A DNA stretch of 64,000 bases, from the NCBI GenBank assembly GCA_031316115.1, contig JALDRC010000012.1:1-64000 (forward strand), given 5' to 3'. This document shows, in pieces, positions 46,333-55,645 of the stretch. Within the stretch, counting starts at the first letter, position 1. Each line of letters starts with the position of its first letter. The position numbers were made by a program, and so were the translations under genes. Under the pieces are notes generated by a model. That model was not told the origin of the DNA, made no database searches, and was given only the letters and a program-made list of their open reading frames with translations. The stretch is from Nitrososphaeraceae archaeon. GTDB lineage: Archaea; Thermoproteota; Nitrososphaeria; Nitrososphaerales; Nitrososphaeraceae.

Positions 46333-46881
46333 ATGGAACAACGCTATAGATATCTTGAGCATATGACAGATTTGGTAATAGAAGCATACGGCAATAATAT
46401 TGCGGAATGCTTTGAGAATTCAGCAATTGCTACCATAGATGCAATGTTTGATATCTCAAAAGTTGAATCAAAAAACAAGGTTAGGATAATAGCGACGGGA
46501 TTTGATTTAAAAAGTCTCTTATATGATTGGATCGAAAAAATACTATTAGCAATATATGTCGATAAATTAGTTATACACAGTTTTGAATATGTTGATCTTA
46601 TTCAGAATATAAAAGAAGATCAAGTTATAAAAAAAAAAATTATTTCATTAAGTAAAGATAAAATAAATAAACCATCAATAGAACTTGAAAATACATTATT
46701 TGATCTAATTTCAAATGAAAGCGATACAACATTAATGATTGAAGCAATAGGTATAGGAGAACCTCCTAATATTTTAAAACATGATTATAAAGTAGAAGTT
46801 AAATCTATTACTTACCATGAAATGGATATTAGGTTTGATAACAATATAGGATATATATTTAAATTTTTACTAGATTTATGA
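46333..46881 (+). CDS. Archease
   Basis: A 182-residue protein starting 'MEQRYRYLEHMTDLVIEAYG', the archease opening with the 'EHMTDL' metal-ligand stretch. 'NSAIATIDAMFD' and 'LLYDWIEKILLAIY' are also typical, and the last residues 'GYIFKFLLDL' carry the distal metal ligand. Archease speeds up the RNA ligase RtcB, which seals tRNA exons after intron removal; this fits the intron-bearing tRNA genes in the window. Residues about 90-130 are a Lys/Ile-rich stretch longer than usual. Confidence 0.9.
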   Translation: MEQRYRYLEHMTDLVIEAYGNNIAECFENSAIATIDAMFDISKVESKNKVRIIATGFDLKSLLYDWIEKILLAIYVDKLVIHSFEYVDLIQNIKEDQVIKKKIISLSKDKINKPSIELENTLFDLISNESDTTLMIEAIGIGEPPNILKHDYKVEVKSITYHEMDIRFDNNIGYIFKFLLDL

Positions 46882-47562
46882 TTAAACATGTATGAACTTA
46901 AATAAAGTCAATGATTCGTAAAACCAATAATTATACTATATAATTTTATAAATAGAAGATTTATTTCTATTCTTTTAATGGAGTTTAAAATTTCTATATG
47001 TCTATTATCAAGTAAATTAAATTATCAAATAATTTTACTTATTATAATAGATTGAATAAATTATAAATAATTTGCTTTTTTTGAATTTTTTCTTTTTTAT
47101 AATATATAGTCAATTTATAAATTCTTCTAATTAAATATATATAAAATTAAGAAACCTAATTCTTATTTCTTTATAGAAATTATTTGAAATTAGAATATAC
47201 ATAACAAAAGAGAATATAAATAAATTTAATTTGACAAGTAAACAATCTGATAAGAGCAAGTATTTGATAGAGTTTAATGAATTTGAGAATTAAAATTGGA
47301 TTGTCCTGAATAGATCTCATTTAATTGTTCCATTCCAAAATTTATTATACTATAAACTACATTTTGATCTTTTTGGAAACTACACTAAAAGCAGAAAAAG
47401 CTAAAATTGCTACTTAAACTAAATACATTTGAAAATGAATGTCATAATACCGCTAAATAATATTTTAAGAAAGAATATTCTAAATAATATTGAGGTATTT
47501 TTTTTAGAGAACGGTATATCGATACTTCCTTAAATCATTTTTTACTAGATAACCTTACAATA
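46882..47562. other. Intergenic, no gene seen
   Basis: About 680 very AT-rich bases upstream of the RTX-like gene. No supported frame or RNA. Confidence 0.5.
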
Positions 47563-48273
47563 ATGAATAATAATAAAATACCATTAGTTGATTGTTTTAG
47601 TCCTTCAGCATTTTTGGGATTTGTGGCAAAAAAAAGAGAATATCTTATTGTTTTATCTGCTGGAATTTGTTTTATATCAGGATTTTATTTAAGTTATAAT
47701 AATATCCCAGGAGATCAAAAATTTTCTTTTACTAATCTTGCCTTTGCTGAAGAAATAGGAGGAAGCGATAATCAGGATAAGCTTATAGGTACTGAACAAA
47801 CAGACACAATTAAAGGGTTCGGTGGTAATGATACCATCTTTGGCAAAAATGGAGGTGATGATATAAGTGGTGGAGATGGGAGTGATGTTATTTATGGAGA
47901 TAATGGTAGAGATTTTCTGAAGGGAAAATCGGGAGACGACCGAGTTGAGGGTGGACAAGGAAATGACAGAATCTACGGGGACAGTGGAAATGATATTCTA
48001 ATAGGTGGACCAGGAAATGATTTAATTCTAGGTGGTCCAGGGAAAGATATTTTTATATGCAATGATGGAAAAGATACTATAGCAGATTTTAATCTTACTG
48101 ACGGTGATATGACACCAGAAGATGATTGTGAAAATATTACTACAAAAAATGAAAACACTGAAAAGGAAATAATATCTACTAGCAGCTACGAAACTGAAAG
48201 GACGGATTATGATAGAAGTAGTGTAACAAACTTTTTTGAGTATTTAGATCATATATTGCCTGTGGTAAATTAA
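47563..48273 (+). CDS. Exported RTX-like protein
   Basis: A 236-residue protein. A hydrophobic signal lies at about residues 28-48, then 'LAFAEEIGGSDNQD'. RTX-like repeats cover residues about 70-160 ('GGDGSDVIYGDNGRDFLKGK', 'GGPGNDLILGGPGKDIFIC'), then 'DTIADFNLTDGDMTPEDDC'. The repeat domain is the close paralogue of the one at 22183-23133, 24 kb away, but the Gln-rich tail is absent and replaced by an acidic 45-residue end. Probable Ca-binding surface protein. Confidence 0.85.
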   Translation: MNNNKIPLVDCFSPSAFLGFVAKKREYLIVLSAGICFISGFYLSYNNIPGDQKFSFTNLAFAEEIGGSDNQDKLIGTEQTDTIKGFGGNDTIFGKNGGDDISGGDGSDVIYGDNGRDFLKGKSGDDRVEGGQGNDRIYGDSGNDILIGGPGNDLILGGPGKDIFICNDGKDTIADFNLTDGDMTPEDDCENITTKNENTEKEIISTSSYETERTDYDRSSVTNFFEYLDHILPVVN

Positions 48274-49140
48274 AATTTATTAAAATCTTCTTCTTATATT
48301 TATGAACAAGTCAGTAAAAGAATAAACGGAGTTAAATCTCGATTTGTTACTTATTTTTAAGGGATTTTAAAAAGCATATCTTTGAAGATCTAACTATAAT
48401 ATTGGCGGTACAGTAGTTTTTTGAATTTTTTATTAAAAAAAGAAAAAAAGAATAAACAATACTTTATTTATCTTAGTAATTTAATATCTTAATATTAATC
48501 AATAGAAAAATAATAATTTTTTATTAGTTAGTAATTATGTATAAATTCATAATAGTATATATCATATTTTTACACTACAACAAAAAGTATATTATATTTT
48601 ACCTTATAATAAAAGAATATCATGTAATATAAAACTATATCGAAATAAATAATTTTAATCGAAAATTTTTATGTGGAAAAATTTGCTTTAAATTAAAAAT
48701 ATAATATGAATAATTTCAAATTAAAAATTGTTTATAGTCTTTGGTTACGGAAAGCAAAGAAAGTTTTTGATTGTTAAATATAATTCTCTGTTCATATTCT
48801 GTATATTTTTTCAATTGAAATGAAACATTCTCTCAACATAACATGGTCGCACAAAATAATCATATAGTAATGCTAAGTGGTAATTATGACAATCTTCTTA
48901 TTTTTCACCAATGATAGTTGAAGACATAGTTATAAAAAGAAAAATACGTAAAGTTGTCAAATAAGATATATTTATTTATAATAAGGATTTAGTAACTAAA
49001 TATTCATCAAAAATATTTAATTTTATATACATTTGATAATTATTAGAAAAAGAAATGAAAGATCTAGAACATATCAATAAATAGATTAAAAAAACGCTAT
49101 TTAATTGAATTTAAATCGTAATTTATCAAATTAAGAAATT
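48274..49140. other. Long intergenic stretch, no gene seen
   Basis: About 870 very AT-rich bases. I see no supported coding frame, RNA or repeat. Confidence 0.5.
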
Positions 49141-49581
49141 TTAATCTTGGTCTAGATTGTTTTTGATCTTTGCAATGTGTGGAATTCTAGGAACAGCTAC
49201 CGCAAATGCTACTGCGATAATAGCAACTACATAAAATTGAAATCCTATAGCCATACCTATAGCTGCTGAAAACCATATACTAGCAGCAGTAGTAAGGTTA
49301 GTTACTTTTTTATCGATTTCACCCTTAAGAATCATCCCTGCTCCCAAAAATCCAATTCCACTTACTATCTGAGCTGCTATACGTGAAGTTGAGTTTGGAT
49401 CTATTACAGAGGATATATATGCAAACATCATAGATCCTCCTATAACAAGGGAATTTGTACTAATACCAGCAGGTTTTCCTCTTGATTCTCTCTCTGCTCC
49501 GATTATAAAACCAGCAGCAAGTGAGAGAATTATACCTATAATGAATTCAATTTGTAATCCAATATGCCATGGTTCCACCAT
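49141..49581 (-). CDS. MgtC/SapB-family membrane protein
   Basis: A 146-residue protein with four hydrophobic segments (about 8-25, 40-58, 64-82, 100-130). 'GFIIGAERESRGKPAGISTNSL' is the MgtC signature with the conserved Glu-Arg pair, and 'QIVSGIGFLGAGMIL' is the second family block. It lacks the soluble C-terminal ACT-like domain of long MgtC forms. Family members affect magnesium or membrane-potential homeostasis. It starts two bases after the TerC gene ends, so the two form an operon. Confidence 0.9.
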   Translation of the reverse strand: MVEPWHIGLQIEFIIGIILSLAAGFIIGAERESRGKPAGISTNSLVIGGSMMFAYISSVIDPNSTSRIAAQIVSGIGFLGAGMILKGEIDKKVTNLTTAASIWFSAAIGMAIGFQFYVVAIIAVAFAVAVPRIPHIAKIKNNLDQD

Positions 49582-49582
49582 T

Positions 49583-50608
49583 CTATTTAACCTCCATCCG
49601 TGTCTTATTCGATTTTTTTGATTTTATTAGAGAAACAATAATTGCTAAACCCAGAATTAGTGTTATTATAATTAAGGATAAAGTAAGTGGAATTTTATAA
49701 AATTCAGAAATTAACATTTTTACACCTATGAACAATAGTAACGAAATTAATGCAGGTTTAAGATAATAAAATTTGTCCATTACCCCTGCTAAAAGTAAGT
49801 AAAGACTCCTCAATCCCAGAATAGCGAATATATTTGAGGTAATCACGATAAAGTAATCTGATGATATTGCAAGTACAGCAGGTATAGAGTCTAAAGCAAA
49901 TAAAAGATCCGTCATTTCTATTATAACAAGAGCTACTAACATTGGAGTAGCATACAAAATACCGTTACTATTTACTAAAAACTTATTTGATTTAAGTTTC
50001 AAGTCAAGAGGTACGAACTTTTTTAATATTCTAACAGCTAGATTTTTTTCCAATTCTATTTTTTTTTCTTTTTTCTGAAGTAATAATCTAATTGCAGTTA
50101 TTATAAGTAATCCTCCAAAAACATATATCATCCAATGAAAACTGTCTAAAAGTGATACACCGACCAACACTAGTAAAATTCGGAATACAATTGCACTAAG
50201 AATACCCACAGATAAGATTTTATGTTGATAGATATATGGGATAGAAAGGGTCGAAAAAATTAAAAGAAAAACAAACATATTATCAACACTGAGACTTTTT
50301 TCAAGAGTATATGCAGTAACAAATTCTAGCATTTTTTCGTAGCCCATGTTAAAAAATATAATTCCTGAAAATATTCCTGCTAATGAGATCCATACTATTG
50401 TCCATTTCAAAGCTTTTTTAGTTTCTTCTTGTCCAATTGAGTAATGAGTTTGGTCCAACTCTTCAAGTTCTGTCTGACTAGAAATATTTTGTTTTTTTAT
50501 AGATTGTAACCTTCTAACTAAACCCAGGTCAATAGATAAGGCGATACCAACAAATAAACCAAAAATTATCCATATGATTGAATCGTCTGTTAAGAATCCA
50601 ATTTCCAA
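49583..50608 (-). CDS. TerC-family integral membrane protein
   Basis: A 341-residue membrane protein with about eight to nine hydrophobic segments. 'KSLSVDNMFVFLLIFS' (about 103-118) and 'MTDLLFALDSIPAVLAIS' (about 232-249) carry the acidic residues typical of TerC, which are proposed to bind metal ions. Relatives export Mn2+ or confer tellurite resistance. A polar cytoplasmic loop lies near 30-65 and another near 180-205. First gene of the pair with MgtC, together probably a divalent-metal homeostasis unit. Confidence 0.9.
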   Translation of the reverse strand: MEIGFLTDDSIIWIIFGLFVGIALSIDLGLVRRLQSIKKQNISSQTELEELDQTHYSIGQEETKKALKWTIVWISLAGIFSGIIFFNMGYEKMLEFVTAYTLEKSLSVDNMFVFLLIFSTLSIPYIYQHKILSVGILSAIVFRILLVLVGVSLLDSFHWMIYVFGGLLIITAIRLLLQKKEKKIELEKNLAVRILKKFVPLDLKLKSNKFLVNSNGILYATPMLVALVIIEMTDLLFALDSIPAVLAISSDYFIVITSNIFAILGLRSLYLLLAGVMDKFYYLKPALISLLLFIGVKMLISEFYKIPLTLSLIIITLILGLAIIVSLIKSKKSNKTRMEVK

Positions 50609-50941
50609 AGTTGAAATTGTACAGATATGATACTATTTTATAATTGAGTCCACATTGTACTACTTTGTATAACCTTTGAATGGAAAGTGTTAATATTAAA
50701 GGATCTGATGTAAGAGATTTTACTTCGTTCAAAAGACAAATATCGATGTTTTGGATTATGATTTTGATTAGGAGAGGAATTTATTTTTATATGATAACTA
50801 AATACATTCTTTTTAGTAATTGGATATTTATACTCTAATTAAAAAATTGAAACTGTTTATTATTTGTTCAAGATAATTATATTTGAAATATTTATCAAAT
50901 CTAGTTGTTTTTTATATGCAAATCATTATTTTATCGTATTT
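50609..50941. other. Intergenic, no gene seen
   Basis: About 330 AT-rich bases upstream of the TerC-MgtC operon; its promoter should be here but I cannot assign it. Confidence 0.45.
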
Positions 50942-51484
50942 TTACTTCATAGGGATATCGATGGATAAAGTCGTTTCATTCATAGAAATTTTTATTTTTT
51001 TCTTGAATAAATCTTCAAATAGTTCAGAAATTACTCCTTTTATATAAAGTGACCATTTTATTCCTAAATCATGTTGAATTCTAAAAGAAAAAGTTCCATC
51101 ATTTTTAACTTCGATAGTGTGTTGCATCCATGAGACTGTTAACCATGATCTTAAAACCTCTATAAAATTTTCTATAGATTGAACATCATTGATAAATGTC
51201 ATTATTCCCCTGAAGTGTTCTTTTTCAATATTCTGTGAGATTTGTATAATATCGTTTTCATCCAAGCGTTTCAACATTTCTATTAAAAAAGGCTTTGTCA
51301 TTGGTAATAATCCTGCTTTTCTTTCATACCTTTCCCATTGGAGATGATTTAATAGGATCTTTTGTACTAGGGAATTTAAAGTAATATTTTCTAACTTTGA
51401 TTCATTTTTAAGATCTTTGATAACATTAGATTTTAATCTAAATGTAATTGTCTCGGTTTTCGGGGAATCACTCTTTGGCTGCAA
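50942..51484 (-). CDS. Putative ribbon-helix-helix protein
   Basis: A 180-residue protein. Residues about 10-52 ('ETITFRLKSNVIKDLKNESK', then 'NITLNSLVQKILLNHL') have the strand-helix-helix pattern of RHH DNA-binding domains. The remainder (about 60-180) is a separate alpha/beta domain with 'GTFSFRIQHDLGIKWSLYIKG', which I associate with uncharacterised proteins of this archaeal group. Likely a transcription regulator with a sensor-like C-terminal part. No adjacent operon shows what it controls. Confidence 0.6.
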   Translation of the reverse strand: MQPKSDSPKTETITFRLKSNVIKDLKNESKLENITLNSLVQKILLNHLQWERYERKAGLLPMTKPFLIEMLKRLDENDIIQISQNIEKEHFRGIMTFINDVQSIENFIEVLRSWLTVSWMQHTIEVKNDGTFSFRIQHDLGIKWSLYIKGVISELFEDLFKKKIKISMNETTLSIDIPMK

Positions 51485-52181
51485 TTAATAATATTTTAGA
51501 ATTCAAGACTAATAAATTTCTATTTTGTATATTTTAAAATAAAAAGGGATAAAAAGAAAAATTTAGATATATTTAGAATCTACTCACGAATTAAAAGCAA
51601 CTAGTGATTATAATGTATTAAGCTGTTATGATTAACTTTGCTACAATGTAATCTTCTGTTACATTTGGTTCGTCAATCACTCTATTTACTTTCACACTAT
51701 TTGGTTATTACTTTTCTAATTGAGAAAACATATTTCTAACTAATAAAATAATTAAGAATAAACTTTGTATAATAGTCCTAAAATATATATCTGTAAAATC
51801 TAATCATGTTTTTTCATTTAGTGTAAATCGTTTTCATTGTCTATCTCCGATTTTACATTCTAAATTTTAGTTATTGAGAAGTAAAAATATTGATAACGTA
51901 TGAGTGAGATGCTTGAGATTGGATATAATTTAGATAACAAATATGGCGAAGATAAGCTTTAATTGTTGTAAAGATTGAATAAGAATTATGTATAATTAAC
52001 AGAAATTTTGTATTTAAAAATTTTTAATTTCTTATATTAAAAATACTAATATCAAATAAGCATAAATTTTACAAGGAAAATTACTGAAACTTTAAATATC
52101 AAAATTTCCTCTTTATATTATCTGAAAGAAGTAGATAAAGCAGTCGTTACTGTCCTTGTAGATAATTCAATAGATTATCTT
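51485..52181. other. Intergenic; includes N-terminal codons of the MBL gene
   Basis: About 700 bases, AT-rich. The last 60-130 bases read in frame with the following MBL gene and encode plausible N-terminal residues, so the non-coding part is shorter. Nothing else supported. Confidence 0.5.
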
Positions 52182-53144
52182 TTGCCAACTTCTTCTAATA
52201 CAACTAGACCACAAATGTTAACTAATGAGAAACTAAATAAATTTTCATCTCCTATCGCTGAACACGGTTTTTCTGCATTGGTAAGTATTGCCAGAACTTC
52301 TAGTAGAATCAACAAAAATTTAAATAGAGAATCTAACACTTTTGAAAATAAAGATAATACATTTCTTTTCGATACAGGAATAAGTGAAAACAGCGTAATA
52401 CATAATTCAAAAATATTTGAAATAGATTTATCTACTATTGATGGAATTATATTGAGTCATGGTCATTTTGATCATTTTACCGGTATTTATAATATAGTAG
52501 AAAAGGTGATTTCTCTTAGTTTACGATCGAAAGTTGACATATTTACGCATCCAGATGCTTTTTTGAAAAGATGGGAAATTTGTCCAGATGGAAGGAAAGT
52601 AAAGTTACCTTTTTTAGACGAACAAAGATTAAGAATGGTCGGTGGACAAATACATAAAAATAAAAAACCTTTGTTTATCCCAAATAATGATGACTATTCT
52701 ATTTTAATTACTGGGGAAATTCCTAGAAAAACAAATTTTGAAAAAGGATACCCCTTCCAATATGCTGAAGATGCTAGCGATGAAAAAAAACTAATTCACG
52801 ATCCTTTGGTCAAAGATGATCAAGCAATAATTATTAATGTGAAAAATAAAGGCCTTGTAATATTAACAGGTTGTGGTCATGCAGGAATTATAAATACAAT
52901 AAAATATTCTAAAGAACTAACAGGAATAAATGAACTTTATGCAGTTATAGGAGGGTTTCATTTACCAACTAGTAATAAGATTTATGAAAATGCTTTATAT
53001 CCCACCTTAGATGAGCTTCAAAAATCTGATCCGAAATACATAATACCTTGTCATTGTACCGGTTGGAAGGCGACTAATAAAATAATAGATCTTATGCCAG
53101 ACAAATTTATACAGCCAAGTGTAGGTACGGTATTTACTTTTTAA
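52182..53144 (+). CDS. MBL-fold metallohydrolase (COG1237 type)
   Basis: A 320-residue metallo-beta-lactamase-fold protein. 'LSHGHFDHFTG' is the HxHxDH metal motif, 'ILTGCGHAGIINT' the distal His, and 'VIGGFHL' and 'IPCHCTGW' later ligand-region segments. Relatives include the methanopterin-related dihydropterin-aminobenzene phosphate synthases and uncharacterised hydrolases. The TTG at 52182 is probably not the real start: in-frame codons upstream read 'LKEVDKAVVTVLVDNSIDYL', the expected first strand of the domain, open back to 52050. No ATG, GTG or TTG lies there, so a rare start (CTG 52122 or ATT 52104) or an indel is implied. Confidence 0.82.
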   Translation: MPTSSNTTRPQMLTNEKLNKFSSPIAEHGFSALVSIARTSSRINKNLNRESNTFENKDNTFLFDTGISENSVIHNSKIFEIDLSTIDGIILSHGHFDHFTGIYNIVEKVISLSLRSKVDIFTHPDAFLKRWEICPDGRKVKLPFLDEQRLRMVGGQIHKNKKPLFIPNNDDYSILITGEIPRKTNFEKGYPFQYAEDASDEKKLIHDPLVKDDQAIIINVKNKGLVILTGCGHAGIINTIKYSKELTGINELYAVIGGFHLPTSNKIYENALYPTLDELQKSDPKYIIPCHCTGWKATNKIIDLMPDKFIQPSVGTVFTF

Positions 53145-53291
53145 ATATTAAAAGATCTATGAAATAAAACATTAAATTATGTTATTTAAAAGATAAAATT
53201 ATTTTATTACATTTAAGATCTGTGATAAAAAAACTAAAATGATGGTTGTTTTTATTTTGTCTAAACTATTTTAAAAAAAAAAGAATGTTGA

Positions 53292-54245
53292 CTATTTATT
53301 TGATATATCCTTGTTTGTATATGCTCCATATGATAAGAACAGTTTCTGACCTGTTGAATTAAAGTTGTTGTCTATATATGCATCCTCTACTTCGGATTGA
53401 CTCAATGGTCTATCCCAGATCCTTATTTCATCGATATCTCCTGTAAAGAATTTATCTTCATCCAATGAATTAGCACCTATTCTTAATGGTTGTGTCCCTG
53501 TAGTATCAGGTTTTGAAGCGTTAGTAAATTGCGTATCTATTAGTTTACCATCGATATAAAGTGCAACTTCTGTTCCATTAAATGTAACTGCAGTATGATG
53601 CCACTTGCCATCATTATATTTACTTGTTGAGTTGACAAAGAAATTTTCACCTGATATGTCTTCAAATCCACCCTCTACCTGATTGGTATTTGTAATCCAT
53701 ACTCCATAATTCATGTTCATTCCCTCTTCGTCGGAATTCATTCCGCCTTTGTTTACCATGTGACCTGGATTAGTGTAGTTCTCCGATGTCTTAAACCAAG
53801 TAACTATACTAAATTTGGTTAGATTTGGGGTTAAATTATCAGACACATCTTGATAGTCTTGGTTTTTCAACGAGTAGAATGGTTCGTATTTATATTCTGC
53901 TGTTTGATTGGCTTGTGCCATGGTGGTGTTGCCTGTGGCCATGGTTGTATTTGCTTGTGCCATGGTTGTATTTGCTTGTTCCACGCTCGTGTTTGCTTGT
54001 TCCATGCTGGCGTTGCCTGTGGCCATGGTGTTGTTCGGTGTGGCCATGGTGTTGTTAGGTGTGGCCATGGTGGTGTTTGCTTGGGCCATGGTGGTGTTTG
54101 CTTGGGCCATTGTCGTGTTTGCTTGTAGTGGTGTAGAGATCTGTGCGTTTGCAGGAAAAATTGAAAATGACATTATCACGGCTAAAAAGGATGATACGGC
54201 TACTAATGCGATAGCGATGATTGTGGTATTACTTTTATCGTGCAT
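53292..54245 (-). CDS. Exported LamG-domain protein with Asn/Thr-rich stalk
   Basis: A 317-residue protein. A signal peptide (about residues 8-35) ends 'PANAQ'. Residues about 41-118 are eleven or so 7-residue units of the type 'QANTTMA', nearly every one with an N-x-S/T sequon. Residues about 125-300 form a LamG/concanavalin-like jelly roll ('FSIVTWFKTSENYTN', 'KWHHTAVTFNGTEVALYIDG', 'GDIDEIRIWDRPLSQSEVED'). Such domains bind glycans. The design is that of a glycan-binding head on a glycosylated surface stalk. No membrane anchor is seen at the C terminus. Confidence 0.87.
   Translation of the reverse strand: MHDKSNTTIIAIALVAVSSFLAVIMSFSIFPANAQISTPLQANTTMAQANTTMAQANTTMATPNNTMATPNNTMATGNASMEQANTSVEQANTTMAQANTTMATGNTTMAQANQTAEYKYEPFYSLKNQDYQDVSDNLTPNLTKFSIVTWFKTSENYTNPGHMVNKGGMNSDEEGMNMNYGVWITNTNQVEGGFEDISGENFFVNSTSKYNDGKWHHTAVTFNGTEVALYIDGKLIDTQFTNASKPDTTGTQPLRIGANSLDEDKFFTGDIDEIRIWDRPLSQSEVEDAYIDNNFNSTGQKLFLSYGAYTNKDISNK
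53892..54125 (-). repeat. 21-bp tandem repeats encoding Asn/Thr stalk
   Basis: About eleven degenerate 21-bp units (plus-strand cores such as GCCATGGTTGTATTTGCTTG) encode the seven-residue stalk of the LamG protein. The block is much richer in GC than the window and produces long spurious frames on the opposite strand. Copy number likely varies. Confidence 0.9.
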
Positions 54246-55152
54246 TCTAGAGTATAGAATTCTAGAAAACTTTATAAAGATATTGTAAGAAACTTCTAAT
54301 TTCTTAACGTTATAAAAGAATAGAAATCAATTATAAAACTTTTTATGGTTTATTTTATTAAGAATTAAAAGATAAGATTTTTCAAAAATATTGATTGGAA
54401 CAATTTTATTACTAAAATAGTCAAAACTGTTGCAAAATGCGACGTAACTATTTTAGTCAGAATAAAATTTTGATTTACCTATCTTGATCTTTTGGTTCCT
54501 AATATTCTTTTTAAGAGACAAAAGATTCAATAAATATATCAATCAACTCAAAAAAAAAAAAATAAAAAAATACGATAGCAAGGATAGTTTTATTACAAGC
54601 TCTTTTGAACTTGTTGAATTTGAGAAAAAAATTATAAATTATTTTTGTATACATTTCCATAAATTTTTGATATAATGATATATCTTATTATTAAATTTTA
54701 GCTGAAATATGAATACTGTATTAACAATAAACATTACAATATCACTCAATTTTGATTAGGATTGAGTAATTGCAAAATCAATTCTCTATATTATCTAGGA
54801 CAATAAAGAAAATATTACATATAATGATTATAATATCTAGATATTTAAATGATACACCAATATTATATCATTTAACATATTAACATACTATGATAAATAT
54901 TTGTATATATGATCTGTACATATATACAAATCGAATATTAGAAGACATATCATAGGTAATTATAAATAGAATGACCTAGTTTTAATAAAAACTCAAAATA
55001 CTCTAAAAGCATAGCTGTCATAAATTTGCAATCAATATCTAATTATCACATCAATATTTTTCTTATTTCAATTTAAGATCTTAGTTTCAGAATATTTGTA
55101 TTATTATATATTTAACAAAAAATCTTAAATATCATTTTCAGAAAAAAGGTAT
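54246..55152. other. Long intergenic stretch with an inverted repeat
   Basis: About 900 AT-rich bases. A 63-codon TTG-started frame at 54484-54675 is built around poly-A runs and I do not trust it. A perfect 13-bp inverted repeat is at 54899-54931. Otherwise nothing seen. Confidence 0.5.
54899..54931. repeat. Perfect 13-bp inverted repeat, 7-nt loop
   Basis: ATTTGTATATATG and CATATATACAAAT flank the loop ATCTGTA. It is perfectly complementary over 13 bp but AT-rich. It sits about 220 bases upstream of the thioredoxin gene, so an operator for a dimeric regulator is possible; the low complexity makes this tentative. Confidence 0.45.
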
Positions 55153-55530
55153 ATGGAGAGAGGGGAAAATAATAACAGTAGGTATGATAATGATATTAAC
55201 AATTCGGAAATTCACCAAATTCTAGAGTTATCCGAAAAGAATTTTGATTCATATATAAAAAGTGAAAAACCCATCCTAGTTGATTTTTGGGCTACATGGT
55301 GCGGACCATGTAAATTTATGTTACCAGTTTTTGACAGACTTGCAAAAAAATATTCTTCTAAGGTAAATTTTGGACGAATAAATGTAGATGACTATCAATC
55401 TATTGCTGTAAAGTACGATGTGTATGCTATCCCAACATTTATTATATTTACTAATGGAAAAATAACTGATCGTGCTGTTGGAGCTGTTGGAGAAAAAGGA
55501 TTAGAAAATTTGTTGGAAAAATACAAATAA
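55153..55530 (+). CDS. trxA: Thioredoxin
   Basis: A 125-residue thioredoxin. 'VDFWATWCGPCKFM' carries the CGPC redox pair (C50, C53), 'VDDYQSIAVKYDVYAIPTF' has the cis-proline loop, and 'GAVGEKGLENLL' ends the domain. A polar N-terminal extension of about 25 residues precedes the fold. It reduces protein disulfides in the cytoplasm. Single gene, convergent with the translation cluster. Confidence 0.94.
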   Translation: MERGENNNSRYDNDINNSEIHQILELSEKNFDSYIKSEKPILVDFWATWCGPCKFMLPVFDRLAKKYSSKVNFGRINVDDYQSIAVKYDVYAIPTFIIFTNGKITDRAVGAVGEKGLENLLEKYK

Positions 55531-55645
55531 AAAAGACAAAAAAACAAGATCTACATAATAGCAATAACAAAATAGACAATATCTAGATTTGGAACATTTT
55601 TACGTTATTATAAAATCTACCTTATTGCCTATTTATTCAATATAC

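Noticed and set aside
53825-54288. Three long overlapping plus-strand frames rich in Cys, Val and Ala opposite the LamG gene
   Set aside because: They are translations of the antisense strand of the 21-bp repeat block; the repeat keeps all frames open, and the sense frame has a signal peptide and a LamG domain.
54484-54675. 63-codon TTG-started frame
   Set aside because: It is built largely on poly-A and T-rich runs (KKKKIKK, FFL), has no recognisable motif and no context; chance frame in AT-rich DNA.
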